Below are positions 10,273 through 22,639 of a stretch of 64,000 nucleotides of DNA, one piece after another. The stretch lies in the NCBI GenBank assembly GCA_009733575.1, contig ML769406.1, positions 338,911 through 402,910 on the forward strand, read 5' to 3'. The stretch is from Gymnopus androsaceus JB14. Its lineage: Eukaryota; Basidiomycota; Agaricomycetes; Agaricales; Omphalotaceae. The position numbers were made by a program, and so were the translations under genes. The notes beneath the pieces are model-generated. The model was not told the origin of the DNA, ran no database searches, and saw only the letters and a program-made list of their open reading frames with translations. How positions within the stretch are numbered: the stretch's first letter is position 1; the number at the start of each line of letters is the position of its first letter.

Positions 10273-12938
10273 ATGACGGCCATATTGCGGTTTATCGAGG
10301 TAGCTCTACAATTTCTGCGATTCTACTGGCAGCTAATTCCTTCTCAGCTCTCAAAAGACGCTTCACCGTATCGGAATGTAGATATATTGCCTTTACCACC
10401 TTCTCGAAGGACTTGGAGCAGCAAAATATTTGTCTTCTTCTGGTTATCTACTGGTTTGTTCTGCTTAATTCGTAACCAATCCAAGCCTGATGGATCTCCC
10501 ATGGCCAGCAATCAATATCGCGGAGTGGTCGGGTGCATCCACTGCATGTAGATCAGCGTTTTTGAATGATAATTGGCTACTGGATTGACTGTGTTGCTTA
10601 GTGGCGGTTGGTTTAACGGTTGGACAATCAATTGCTGGTGAGTTGCGCTTGTAATGGCAAGAACCAAAACTAATTGGATCTATTAGTGAATGCGATTAGT
10701 ACCATAATGCACGTCCTATTATCATACTACTGACACGTCGAGAAACTGACTACTACTCTATAGCATCACGCTTGCGCTTGTCGTTAGCGGTCAAGGGAGG
10801 AGGCAAATGGCACATTCCATTCGTTTGTATTCCTTCCATTACAAAGATCTTATCTCATGAATACTATTTACAGGCTGTCTTAAATCGCACAGGATGGGGC
10901 ATGCAAGTTGATTCTAATCGAGTTATTTTTAACTCATAATTGACCTTTTTCCTTTAGACGTGGATCCTGGTTTCCCCTTCTCAACCGAATTATACTCTCT
11001 TGCTGCTGGTATGGAGTTCAAGCCATGGTACGGAGGCCAAATGATAAAGGTCATGATCGGAGCAATCTGGCGTACGTCCCGACAACTTGTAACACATAGT
11101 CCTTTATTCATCCGTGCTTTAGCAAGCTTCTACAACATGAAAAATACATTTGGACCCAACGCCGCGATGGAGACGAATGAATTTAGTGCGTGGCTTCAAC
11201 TTCATACGAGTGTCTACTAACCCTTTCTCTTCTGTCAGTCTCGTTCATAATCTTTTGGACAATCTCTCTACCGGTGTTATTTTTGCGTCCAGAACAGTTG
11301 CGCCTTGTCTTCTTCGCTTTGCTTAATTCCACCTCATCTATCTACCCTTTTACAGCTATCGAATCCCCGCAATAGTCTCGTCCGTCGTCGTCACCATAAC
11401 CGCGTTTGCCATCTTCATCTGGGCTCTCGCCAAACAGGGAAATGTAGGCCCTCTTTGGAAGACACCTGAAGTGATATATGGCGTCCCTCGTCTAACTGGA
11501 TCTCAACTCAGCTGGACCATGATGCGTATGATTACGAGTGGGATAGGCGGGTGGGCTGGTGGGATTCTATATCAATCTGGTATGTGTTGTGTTTTGTGCC
11601 CAGAAATATGAGTACCTTTTGACTCTTTTCTTCCCTTAGATTTCTCGCGATACGCAATCCATCCCGGAGACCAGATGTGGGGACAGATATTCATTATACC
11701 TATCTGCCTCTTTGGATCCAACATCTTGGGCATCATAACGACCTCTTGCGCTCGAGGTTTTTATCCGGACGAACCGCTCCTCTGGTTAGTGCTTCATTCC
11801 TATATAATGGCACATCTGATACGGTATACATTACAGGAAACTATACGACCTTCTCCAAGCTATCCAAATAAATGGTGGTAACGGAGCCAGAGCTGCTGTC
11901 TTCTTTGCTGCATTTGCGTTTATGTTGTCGCAGATGTGTGTTAATGTCGTGGCATGTGGGACTGTCGGGGGTATGGATTTGGCAGCGTTGTTGCCCAGGT
12001 TCGAGCTTGAACTTTTGTGAGCTTTCGTCGTTTCTAACGCACAAGTTCCTTAACAGATATCTCGATATCCGTCGAGGAACCGTCATCATTGCTATCATTG
12101 GCATTTGTATCAACCCTTGGAAGATTCTTAATGTACTGTCTTGCTCCTTCAATCATCTCGACTGACGTAACTCATTCTCGCTCCTTGCTCTTCATCCAAT
12201 GTAGACCGCCAACACCTTCATCTCCGCCATATCAGGATACGCTGTATTCCTTGGACCGTTGACGGGAATTATGTTGTTCGTTGCATTTCTTTTTTGGTCT
12301 TGTCTTGAGATGCTCATGTTTTTATCTTCAGTGCGGAATATCATTTGATACGCCGACGCAAGCTCAAGCTCTCCCATCTCATATCTACCCAACTCTACGA
12401 GCGACTACTGGTGCGTTTACCATGAAATCAAGTATATCTATCAAAAAGAAATACTCATCGTTTTTTCTGTAGGTTTACATCAGGATTGAACATTCGTGCT
12501 ATTATTGTCTGGTTACTGGTGAGTTATTACTCGCCACTTGATTCGTTCGTTACCTTCATGCTGACACTTCCAAGTCCGTATGGCCTTCACTCCCAGGATT
12601 TTTTGCCTCTGTTACGCCGGCCACGGTACAGGTTAACCAACCCTGGACGTACGTCGCTCTACCCATTCTAAATATTTCCTTCATGTTCTTACTTCCAATC
12701 CGTACGTAGGCATGTATACTATATGTCATGGCTCCTCGAATTTTTCACCAGCGGAGCACTCTGGGTGCTTTGGAACACGCTTTCTCCGCCTCGGGGTCTG
12801 GGAGAGGTTGATGAAAAGGATGTGTTTGGCACGTTTGGACCGGCGGAAAGAATAGAGGGTGGGTTCGAGGAGGATGCTAAGGATGAATATAGTGTCAAAG
12901 GGGAAGGTAGTTTCGACGAGAGACCAGTGGAGGCTTAG
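10273..12938 (+). pseudogene. NCS1-family permease (Fur4/Dal4/Fui1 type), with frame breaks
   Basis: Plasma-membrane symporter family for nucleobases, nucleosides or allantoin. The start at 10273 begins MTAILRFIEVALQFLRFYWQ. Conserved pieces run in order: INIAEWSGAS (TM1), GGGKWHIPF, NRTGWGM, WFPLLNRIILSCCWYGVQA, WYGGQMIKVMIGAIW, FYNMKNTFGPNAAMETNEF, GNVGPLWKTPEVIYGVPRLT, GIGGWAGGILYQSDFSRYA, VNVVACGTVGGMDLAALLPR, ILNTANTFISAISGYAVFLG, EYHLIRRRKLKLSHLYP, then an acidic tail ending at 12938. More than ten short GT..AG introns separate them. A one-base insertion lies near 11023 between GVQA and WYGGQ, and another apparent shift lies near 10796 before GGGKW, so as sequenced the protein is interrupted. 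Everything downstream is well preserved, so this is either a very recent pseudogene or a gene with assembly errors. The substrate cannot be fixed from sequence alone. Confidence 0.85.
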
Positions 12939-13606
12939 CGCTTAGCCTGTGCTGTGGTTTATGATTCTGATGAATGCTTGTATGTATGTACTTCCATCTC
13001 TTTTACTAGAACCACCGTGCTTTTTAAAACTATCTATGTTATCCTCGGCCTTGCCTCCACTGTTTGTGGTCCTTCTATACATGTAAACGCTTGGCCACTT
13101 GGGTTCTAGGGTTTTAATTGACTACAGATTTTGATAATTCTTCCGGTAAGGCAGTTTCTGAAAGCCCTGTAGATGATGGCGCTCAGAGCTCAGGATTGTT
13201 ATAACCGAAGAGCCTGCAGAAGGCGTCGGCGCATAGGATTGTGAAGCTCACTTTTGTATTTGTCGCCCTCCCGCCGAAATTCCCTTGTCAATTTGGACCG
13301 GTAGTAACAAAGAGCTTAGTAGTGAGATCCATGATGATATGTATGCACTTGGATATCTCCCTGTTATACAGTACCGGGTTCCGAACGCTCTGTAGAGTCG
13401 GGTTTAAATTCGTTATTCGTTCACTGCTTGGATTCACATCAGAAATTATCTTCATCGTATGAATAAGTAAATAAACATTTTTTAAATGGTATTCCTACTA
13501 TCCAAGTACATTGGTACTACGCATATGCAAGAAACCAGAAAAATATATCGTATATATATATATATATATATATATATGCCTTCAGGATAAATGCATAATG
13601 TTAGCT
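12939..13606. other. Convergent intergenic region with (TA)n tract
   Basis: Lies between the 3' ends of the two permease genes, so it should hold both terminators. A pure TA dinucleotide run occupies 13551-13577. No gene seen. Confidence 0.5.
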
Positions 13607-16070
13607 TTACAATACATATCGGAAATCCCGATTTTGCGTATCCGTAAGATCCAAGAATCCCTAGTAGAACAGGAGGAAAACACATAAACGGTTAGACCAA
13701 GTACTGTGCTGTAGCAGAAGCACACGAGACAACATACCTTTTCAACTTTGATCTCGTCGACGGTTCCGTCGTCATTTACACGTTCGATATAAACATTATC
13801 GTACGAATCGTCCCTAGGCTCGGCGTCCCGGATCTTGTTCTGGCGGTTCAGGTGGAACTAGGCGAGGGATAAAACATGAATGAGCGCGCGATCGGAGGTA
13901 CTTGAGCAAAAGCACCAACCCGAATAAGCAAAAGCAATGCCATGCAGCAAGCGTAGCAAATCCCGATGATGAGCCAAGGGACGTGATTACTATTTAGCAA
14001 TGAGGGATCCCAGTGAGCGAGTATAGTTGACAAAAAAACGGCACTACCGTACGTACCGAGGCTTATATTTCTGTTGCCACATAAACGGCGCAGCTGCGTT
14101 CCCGATGCAATAAGCACTCAGCATGATTGCGTTGGTCGTAACCCTCTTGGTGTGACCAGCGGTGACACTAGAGACCCAAGACAGCGCCAGCACTATGTTT
14201 AGGAGTTAGCATTCCCGCGAACGCACTAACAAGAACCGATTAAGCTTCAGGAGACTTACCAAACCCGGTTGTACCAACACCTGCCAAGACCCAACTCGTA
14301 TCAGAAGTCTTGACAATTAGCGCAAAATGACCCACCTGTCAAGTACTGCCCGAACAGTAAACCAACTCTGTCACTCCAAGGTAATGTGTTAATCAAGATG
14401 ACTCCAAGGATGTTGGGGATGAAATATACAAAGCCAACATAAGCACGACTATTGGGGTAACGAGCCGCGATGTTCACGCCGGTCCCAATAGTAAGGATTT
14501 CGACGACCCCGTTAACGCAACTAAGGAGAGTTGTTTGGAGGTCGGTGAAACCGTATGGAAGCAATGATAAGCGTTTGCTGGATTGGTGAGGGAGTTCGGG
14601 ACGTTATCAAGAGCGGAGAAGAGGGCGAACATCCACGTCTTTGGGTCCAGGAGAGCTTCAATCATCCTGCAGAAAGACGTGAGTCAACGTTCGGTTCTCT
14701 GAATTGATTCAACACGCACTGCTCCTTCTTGAAATGCTTGTTCTCAACGCCTGTCTGGTTTTCCCTGATACGAAGAACAGCTATGGCACGCTCTTCGGGA
14801 GTCAAGAACCATGCGTTGACAGGACTATCGGGAAAGAGGAAGCTACGTGCAAAGAAGGTTCAGCGATCTAAACGAGACTAGGTTGGTTCATGTACGCACA
14901 AGAAGCAGAGTGCAACAATCAATGTTATAGTTCCCATAATGATCATTAACCTAAGGCGAGTATTAGAATATGGATGGGCCTATAGATAATATAAAGCATA
15001 CCATTGCCATGGTTCAAACCCGGACGTCTTGATGTGTAGGGAACCGAAGCTAATGAATCCGGAAATAATCTGGGCTAGGAAAAGATGAGCGACTAGCGAT
15101 ATAATCGAAGATAGTATGACAAAACGTACCAGTCCCATTCATCAAAACTGAAGGATCGAGTTATGATCATTCAAAACGAGTAATGAGAAGGACGTACACC
15201 AATAACCAACTCTTAGCGTTTGCTCGTTCCTTGTATAGAACATGGAGCTGACAATCATGAATCCAGCAGTGATGGATCCTTCGCACATGCCGAGAATGAG
15301 ACGAACGACGAATAGGCCAGCAAAGTTCTTGCAAGCCGCATGAGCGCACAAGGCAATAGCCCACACCAAGATATTCAGACTGAGTGACTACATGAGCATA
15401 GGGAGGGTCGAAGAGCAAGACATAAAGCGCACCTCATCCATTTTCCAACAGGAAATCTCTGCAAGGCTAGATTTTGAGGATACTCGAATACGAGGTAGCT
15501 GAGATAAAAAATGGTGCCAAGCCTGATCCGAATGATCAGTAGGATGGTTAATTGACCTTCGGAACATCATACCAGTTATACCTGAGAAGAAGAGGTGAGT
15601 AGGTGTCACTTGAACCTCAAATGGAGAGACTCACTCGTTTGTCGTCAAATGAGTTGCAGCTTCGATACCAAGGATGGCAGACGACCCTATAAACGATTTT
15701 TCTTAGCACGTCGTGAGGTTGTAGCTGGACAGATTGTACCCAGGGTAGTTTTGTCTGTGAATTGGATCCTGTAGTTCATCAGAATTAGGACATTCCTTGG
15801 TCAAAAGTCCATACCAGTAGAGCATACACATCAGCGGCATGATATGTCTGTCAATCTTCTTTCTGTCAAGAGCAATAGTCAGTCTTGGCGACGATAACTC
15901 GATTCATAGACTCACCGAATCCTAATTGCCTCTGCAGGATCAATCTCTGTATCGTCACCCGCCAAAAGAGCAGCTCCGGTATCGACCTCTTTCGTAGAGA
16001 CCTCATGATGCTCGACTTCTGGCTTTGACCTTGAGGAGACTTTCTCGTCAAACTCTGCCGAAGAACCCAT
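13607..16070 (-). CDS. Dal5/allantoate-permease-type MFS transporter
   Basis: Major facilitator of the fungal anion:cation symporter (ACS) group, which takes up allantoate, vitamins or other organic anions. The start ATG is at 16068-16070 (MGSSAEFDEKVSSRSKPEVE). Exons joined by roughly 50-base introns read KKIDRHIMPLMCMLYW, FTDKTTLG, LGTIFYLSYLVFEYPQNLAL, QRFPVGKWM, LILGMCEGSITAGFMIVSSM, FYTRNEQTLRVGYWFLMNGT, ALLDPKTWMFALFSALDNVP, ARYPNSRAYVGFVYFIPNIL, and the group's usual terminus FLDLTDTQNRDFRYVL with stop at 13607-13609. The KIDRHIMP, DK and terminal LTD..N..FRY features are diagnostic of this group. All junctions I tested keep the frame, so the gene looks intact, about 500 residues with 12 expected TMs. 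It is convergent with the NCS1 permease; a joint role in purine-ureide uptake is inference. Confidence 0.88.
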
Positions 16071-16574
16071 AGCGAAAGCGAAAATTGGGTGGAAAGAGGC
16101 GGGTGATGATTAGCGTGATGTACCTTCTTTTAAAGTAGCGCTACGGCAAGGGGCACCCTGACTCCATGCAATACGCCATGGATATACATAGGTGGGAACT
16201 TTATAATAATTGGGGTTTTTCTGGGCAAAGATAAGAGTCGATGCGGATAGAGTCGACGGGTTCACATGATGGAGCTGGCAAAGAAAATAGCTGGTGTTCT
16301 GATAAAGCCTGACGGAACGCGGAAGTCGGAAATAGCTTGTTGAAATTCTGTTTTCTCTTGCGTCGCCTACCGCAAGTAGTTCGGATTGCAATGAACTGCC
16401 ATTTATGCTGAGTACGTCCCGAAACGTCTTGTAAAGAGAATAGGACAAGTCAACACGTATTCGAACCAAGTCTAGGCGTACACAAGCTTCGAAACTGTTC
16501 GAATTTGGAAAAGCGTTGAGTTTGCCTGCGACTCGCGAGTCAACCGAAGAAGAAAGAGCCGTGAGTCGATAGAG
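16071..16574. other. Intergenic, upstream of the Dal5-type permease
   Basis: Presumed promoter region of the minus-strand permease. Nothing else recognised. Confidence 0.35.
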
Positions 16575-18150
16575 CAGAACGAGCGTCTAACTAACTCCCG
16601 CGCGGCGCGGCGCGCGCTTGAACCCAGCGCTAAATAGTATCTTCTTGGAGTGGAATTGGAAGTTAACAGTGCAGTGAGACTTTCCGCGTTGTACGATTTT
16701 GAAAGTTCTCGAAGACGGGCTGTATGTCGACTACGGTTAAGATGAAACCAAATCTAGTAGTAGTACGTCCTCCGTATTCTCAATCAACCGTAGAAATTGA
16801 CATTTTCTCTTTACCACTCCTTAACTTTCATGCTTATGCTTACATTTGCTTCTAGTCTGAAATTCTATTCATTTGTGTCAAATCGCCAGCGATACAGCGA
16901 CTTTAGTCATTCAATCTGACTTTAGTGAAGCAGGCGCTAAAGCCTCAGCCCTCTCACCTTTGCTCCTTGAAATCTATCAATTTCATGCTGCTCTAGCGGC
17001 GGATTCTACACTAACACAACCTCCGGCTCCTGCATAAACTCCTGAACGTTCTCCTCATACGTGGGCCGGCGACTTTATTCGTATGCCCCTGCTGCTTCTA
17101 CAGCTAGAATCCACATCTGGTAAACAGTACCACCCATACAAGAATGGTATGATGTGTTGCCTGGACCGGTGTCTACTGCTACGTACACTGTGCGGTCTCT
17201 TCTGGTACCTGTGTTAGCAGACACGGCTTTATCCTTCGAAGATATTCGTACAAGCACTGCTACCTCTAGCTCCACCAACTCTGGCGGCCCAAGTAAAGGC
17301 AAGATCACCACATTGGTTCTTTACTCGTAGCCATCGTGGGTTTGGCTGGGTTCTGTAGTAAACGCTCACGAGCCAAGGGTAAACTGGGGAGAAAGATCAG
17401 CATATGCCTGTTATTTTAGCGGATTGAGCAAATATGAGCGTGTCTGGAGCTCAGGCTGCGATATGGGTATACAGACCAAAGAATGTGATCTGCTTCTATG
17501 GGTATGGGAAACGTCGCTGGTCTGGATCTAGGACACTCCAGGCCAAGATGATTCCAACGTCAACCTATCTTCTCCATGCCTGTTCCTTCACATATTCCCA
17601 AAATTACTTCGCCTTCAACGCCTCTACATAGCACTCTGGAAACCGTTCTCCGCTTCACAAACCTCAGTATCCCTGGTCATCGTTCGGGCGAAAATCATCG
17701 ATGCGTCTACGAGAGGCCTCCTATGAACTCTCGAAGATGCGAGAAGTTGTGCCTTCAATTACGCTGACGGGGGTGAGGAAGAGATGTTTCTACTCCCGGA
17801 AGGTGCAGCTGAACACACTTCGCCGTTTTATTTGCTCAATAATACGGCCATATGAATGTCTCTTCCTCTACTCTCACTTCCCAACACTCGCACTCGGGCT
17901 CATCCTTCTCTAACGCTAGCGGGATGTTGCGCTTCGATGAGGTTTACAGTAAATTGTCCCAGGTGCAGAATAATAGGTCCTCTGGAGGTGATTACTTCCA
18001 AACCTCCTATGAAAACTTTTCTGGAATCGCGACTCCGGATGCTGTAGGACTTGTTGCACTGAGCTTAAACGATATCCAGAAGAGGGTCAGTGGCGCGAAT
18101 GGTAGTCTCAGCCGGCAATCAAGTGCGAGAAGTAATGGTAAAGCGTAAGG
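16575..18150 (+). repeat. Locus repeat copy A: remnant of a single-pass membrane-protein gene
   Basis: Diverged copy of sequence also present at about 33650-35260 and 45895-46680. Shared landmarks are a TAGTACGTCCTCCGTATTCT-type segment (16764), a Ser/Thr-rich stretch reading GPVSTATYTV, then SSTNSGGPSKGKI leading into a hydrophobic segment, VSGAQAAI and KNVI-F-Y-GYG (17434 on), a DGGEEEMF-LPEGAAEH-like stretch and ATAGGTCCTCTGGAGGTGAT (17972). In the copy at 34 kb the same place reads SGGLSKGKIAASI followed by a membrane segment and KRSQ, so the ancestor was probably a type I membrane protein with an S/T-rich ectodomain. Frames are broken, and no full ORF remains. The downstream ORF 17852-18148 (98 codons) may be its cytoplasmic tail. 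I do not recognise the family. Confidence 0.6.
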
Positions 18151-18860
18151 ACGATGTTGGTTCTGCGTTGAGTGCTATTTAGTAAATGCTCTCCTTCGTT
18201 TTCAACAGCGAAGATGTTTTTCTTCTCCTTGATCTTTGTACTGTCATGGTACGTACGGTGAAGAGCCCTAGCTCACCCTATCTGACAATTGATATATTAC
18301 AGCCCGGTAGACACCGAAGGAGAAAGCTCGATTCTCAAATTCCTGACCGCTTCCACTATTTTCTCAGACGAATAAAAGACCTTCTCTATACCTAACGAAA
18401 TGTGTCTCTCTGCTTGACACTCACTTGCGCTGGTAAATTGGAGAGGCTACTATTGGAAGCAACGTTGATTGTCAAGTGCTTTCCAACCAGTGATTTGGAA
18501 CTAAATCGCAGGTGTCATGGCAAGTGTCCCCGATGTATCTACTTCAAGAGGACCCTGGCTCTTTAATGTCCGCTTGCTCAGGCTAGCTCTCAGACAGGGA
18601 ATATCGAAAATGATGACTCATCCTAGTCTCATCCGGAGATGCGGCGAAAATTTACTGCAATTGGTTGAGAGTTTAGCGCTATTGGATATGCTTTCCGACT
18701 CTTTGGTGAGCTATGCCCATTACTATAATATGTACGTATATGTATTTTAACATTTGCCCTTGATCTATTTATTCTCAGGCTAATACTACAAGTTTCGTCG
18801 CACCCCCGTCCCAATCATTCACTATCCTCCCAACTCCAGGAAACATTAATTGACTTGACG
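18151..18860. other. No gene recognised
   Basis: A 77-codon ORF at 18517-18750 has no recognised similarity. The region probably includes the promoter of the DUF6534 gene. Confidence 0.3.
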
Positions 18861-20523
18861 ATGTCGGCGGGCCTTTCTGCAGCAGAAGAGGTCCAGACTA
18901 ACCTTATACTTGGAGGAGTGGTGAGTCTCTTTTGTTGGGATCTAAAATTTGAGGACTCGGATACCAACGGTATTGAACAGGTTGTCAGCAACTACCTTTC
19001 GGTTCGTGGAAGTCTCTAATCTCGTATGAATCATTGAGCTCAAGTATTGTTATTAGTACTTAACGATGGGTATTGTGCTTCCTTCCAGTGAGTGCTTGAA
19101 TATATTGATTCTCATCTTCGGCACCGGTACTTATGCAGCCTTTCACAAGCATGGTCCTATTTCTCAAAGTTCCCCGCCGATAGATGGTGGATCAAAGCCA
19201 TAGTTATTCTGTGTGTCAGCATCTGCATCGAGGACACCATTGGGACTGGTCGGCATCGTCCTTGTACTCATTCGAGCTTCAAGGCTACTGATATCTTTCG
19301 CAGGTATCTGGACTTATGATTGGGCCGTCGCAAATTATGGGAGTGAGTCTCGAGAACCATTCTAATGATAACTAACCACCCTTGCTCTTCAGATCCCGCT
19401 GTAATGGCGATCCTCCCTTGGGCGCTTCCCACCGAAGGTTTCCTCATGTAAGATAGCAGCTGCATTTGTGGTTACAGTGTTAGCGCTAATGGTTAATTGA
19501 TTACAGGCCAACGTGTGGTCTCACTGTGCAGCTCTTCTATGCGTGGCGCGTTTGGATGATGTCCATGGGAAAGAATAGGATATTGCCGGTAGTGATAGGA
19601 TGCCTCTCCATATTGGGCTGGTGTACGGGAATCTCGCCTCTCTTCATCTAGCAAATGCCTAATTGAATCTTTTCAGGTGTTCTTTGCTGGACGACACAAC
19701 TTGCAGCTACACACAAGTCCATGGCGGATATCAAGCTTGCACTGTACGTGTAAAACTTACATTGACTTGTAAACTACCTTAACCGTTAATCACCAGACCT
19801 GCGGGATACATATGGCTGGTGGGTTCCGTGTAAGTTTTCCTCTATTAAAATCGACAAGTACTTGATCTAACAGTTCAACAGAGGCGCGGATTTCGTAATC
19901 ACAGGCTCTATGATTTACTACCTTGACCTCCGCTTCCGACTCATGAAACCTGAATTCTCGTCGGACAATTCTGCCAATTGGTTTCTTCGTCGACGTTTGC
20001 GTAAACTCATCGTCCGGACAGTGGAATGCAACATTCTGTCCCTTTTCACTCAAGTGGTCAGTACTAGTACGTTCAATCGTAGTAGCGTTGGATTTTATTT
20101 CCGTACGTGCAGTCTATCCTCAAGTTGAATGCTAATTATCACTTAACCTCACGTTTGCTAGTCATTCCGGATATGACGCTGGCCAAAATTTATACATTCT
20201 CTCTACTTGTTTCTTGTATGTTCCTTCTCTCTCTCCTTCCTCAGCTCCTCAGTGTGATTATTGTTATTCCTGCAGTGAATAGTCGTCAGACTGACAGTGA
20301 CCATGAGACCAGCGAAGGAGGCTCTTCATCCACCGGTAGAGAAGAAAGAGGCTTCGAGTTGACTGTTCTCCACACCAGTTCCCTTCTGAGCACCCAGGTC
20401 TCATCTCCCGCCCAGTTAGTTTTAGGTCTTCGAATTTTGACTACGCTAAATATTCCCCCATTTAGACGGGAAACAGCAGGCGATTTGCGATTTGGAGGGA
20501 CAGACGCAGGGACCGGTGTTTAA
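18861..20523 (+). CDS. DUF6534-type multi-TM protein
   Basis: Membrane protein of a family greatly expanded in Agaricomycetes; function unknown. The start at 18861 reads MSAGLSAAEEVQTNLILGGV. Spliced exons continue with AWSYFSKFPADRWWIKAIVI, GIWTYDWAVANYGNPAVMAI, LTVQLFYAWRVWMMSMGKNR, ILPVVIGCLSILGWCVLCWT, SMADIKLALPAGYIWLVGSV and the DUF6534 core GADFVITGSMIYYLDLRFRL, then FLRRRLRKLIVRTVECNILS and a final membrane segment around TLAKIYTFSLLVSLNSRQ, before a polar Ser-rich tail ending at 20523. The exon joins I could test (19340 onward) keep the frame through at least five introns. The early exons (18920-19130) are less certain. The expected topology is seven TMs with a cytosolic tail. Confidence 0.8.
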
Positions 20524-21133
20524 TCATGATAAACATGACGTTCATGTTGTGTTGTCTCCAGTATGAGGTACATAGTATTGATGTACTTATTCTTACTTTC
20601 GTGTTCAGCCTTTTTTTTAGCAATTTGCGAGCTTCAATGAGCATACAAGCTCCTTACATTAATTACTACAGCTATGATATTGATAAAATAGCTTACAATA
20701 CTTACTCTGCATGTAACTCTCTAATTTCGAGGTTGAATGCATACCGGACCACCGGTGCCGGTTAAGTTGAAGTGTTGTTTTGGTTCGAGGGAACCCGGAA
20801 CGAGGACTGACTGTGCACACCCAGGCCGGAGGAAATGAATGAAGTAGGCATCAGTGTGAACACAGACGGCGCAAGGCGGGCAAGGCAGGGAAATCGACAA
20901 AATCCGGCTCGGTTATCATCGGTCCGACAAGTCAAAGCTGACCATCTCAGTGCCATTTTGGGTTCTTAAATGGTTCCTGCCGTTTGGTTGTTTAGTTATT
21001 CAGATTCCTGGTAAGCATGTTCATGAATGAAACTGTCAAGCTATAATATAAATGGACAAAAAATAAGCTATTCAACGTATTAACCAAGGGAGATCCTAAA
21101 GGTTACTCCGGTGAAATCGCTTAGCATCCCACT
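20524..21133. other. No gene recognised
   Basis: No coding pattern with recognisable similarity on either strand. Confidence 0.35.
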
Positions 21134-21330
21134 CGCACAGTGAGCTTTTTTGTCAGGCCTGGAGACCACCAGCTCAAAGTAGAGTGAAATTCAAATATTC
21201 AGTGAGCTAATTCCAAGCCAATCCTGGTCGCTGTAGGTCATGTCCTGTTGGTTTATCGACCATTTAATCAAGGCGCGCGCTTTAATCTCTGCGGGGCCTG
21301 CAGTTACTTCGGTACCGTTATGTAGGAAGC
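21134..21330 (-). pseudogene. Third, worn copy of an unidentified coding fragment
   Basis: Matches the fragments at about 40085-40340 and 52735-52906 in scattered blocks: CCACCAGCTCAAAGTAGA, TTTAATCAAGGC and CTGCAGTTACTTC. On the minus strand the better copies read AETEARALIKVLTNEKD and then SLPININFLPL with VYFELVA, which I cannot assign to a family. This copy is too diverged to code. Confidence 0.5.
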
Positions 21331-21453
21331 GAGTGGTTCTAAATATTACGAGGTCAATCAGCGCTCAAATCTTCGTGTGCACTGAATCTTAGACGCCTTT
21401 CCTTGTAGCCCCTAAATTGCCCCTAAATTTTGATTTGGACGACTCCCCTCCGA

Positions 21454-21610
21454 ATCAGCAAAACCTGGGTGAACTGTGGATTGCTGTGGATTGCTGTGGG
21501 TTGCTGTACAGCACTGTACAGAAGCCCCAATACAATCCACAGAAGCCACAGAGCTGTCCAGTTCTGTACAGAGGGGGACCTTGCTGTGGGATCACCCAGG
21601 TTCTGCTGAT
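21454..21610. repeat. Compact inverted-repeat element with CTGTGGATTG core
   Basis: Arms ATCAGCAAAACCTGGGTGA and its complement (one mismatch) enclose repeats of CTGTGGATTGCTGTGG and CTGTACAG. The architecture is the same as at 5465-5641: the same outer ATCAGCAAAACCTG, a different palindromic core. The element is followed at 21784 by AATAGGCCCTCTGGAGGTGA, a short piece of the 34-kb locus repeat. Confidence 0.55.
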
Positions 21611-21783
21611 GTCACCAGGCTCTCCGCCAAATGACTGTCCGTCTTTTCCTCGAATCCGAACCAGACGTCCCGATGCCTGCTTTTTGGAGATCCCTCTATC
21701 GCGCATTCGAAAGCTATGTCTGAAGCCAGACAAATATTTTCGTTTCCTTGCTTACGCCATCCTTGCTCTTGATGGATGCTACT

Positions 21784-21815
21784 AATAGGCCCTCTGGAGG
21801 TGATTACTCTCAAAC
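21784..21815 (+). repeat. Short fragment of the locus repeat (tail part)
   Basis: AATAGGCCCTCTGGAGGTGA and the following TTACTC match the segments at 17970 and 35050 of the locus repeat. Only this piece is recognisable. The rest of 21816-22640 shows no gene I can name. Confidence 0.5.
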
Positions 21816-22639
21816 CGTGCAAATATTCTACGCCATCCTCTTGTGCTATCCCAATCCGAGTCCCAGTCGTTGATAAACACAGCTTGAAGAACGTGGTGTC
21901 TATGCTTTTCACTCTTGTGAGTACTTACTTAGTTCATATAGAAAAGTTGGGCGCTTCAGAAGGTGTGCCCTTCCTCCAAAGCGACTCAAATCAAAGCGAG
22001 TCCCTGACCCTTCCTTCTACTTCAAACTCAAATCACCGATAATTCACTGTGCTTGACAGCTTATTGGGTGATTTATCAACCATTTTCGCTCCGTCCATGA
22101 GACTGAATGCGTTGTTAAATCTTCGTTTTGTGAGCTCGCCCTTTCGGCTAGCGGGAACCCCAGAGACGATGGTGTTTGTCCATACCGGATGCTCGGCATC
22201 TGATGCCATGTATGATGTAATAAACCTTCTCAGTCTCTTGTGTAATGCCGTCTTTTTCATTGACCTCACGGATAGCAGTCAGTACTATATAATTGCGTCA
22301 AGAGTATGGATCTAGATGAGTATTGTAATCAAGATTTCTCAAGGGCTTAGGGATCGTCCTGCAACACCATTGACACTGAACACACTAAATTTCAATAGCC
22401 CAGCCTGCCATGCGATCGAAGTCGATGAGTACTTACCCTGTTCCTGCAAATGAATTCGAAACTCACATATGCCATACCCATCTACCGGTATTCATATGCC
22501 GCACCCAGCTACCGTTATTAGCAGTAGGTTCAACTTTCTGTTGAGACGCCGTAACCTCCGGTTGAAATTGTCCTGGTACCTGAACGGACTCGGATGTATC
22601 AAGTATCAAATACCAGATTTTCGAAAAAGATACTAGCTC

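Noticed and set aside
13607..15450. Apparent stops in the Dal5-type MFS gene
   Set aside because: Alternative acceptors (CACTCAG near 15385, and donor GTACGTCC near 15195) keep the frame through GKWMSLNILV and GYWFLMNGT.
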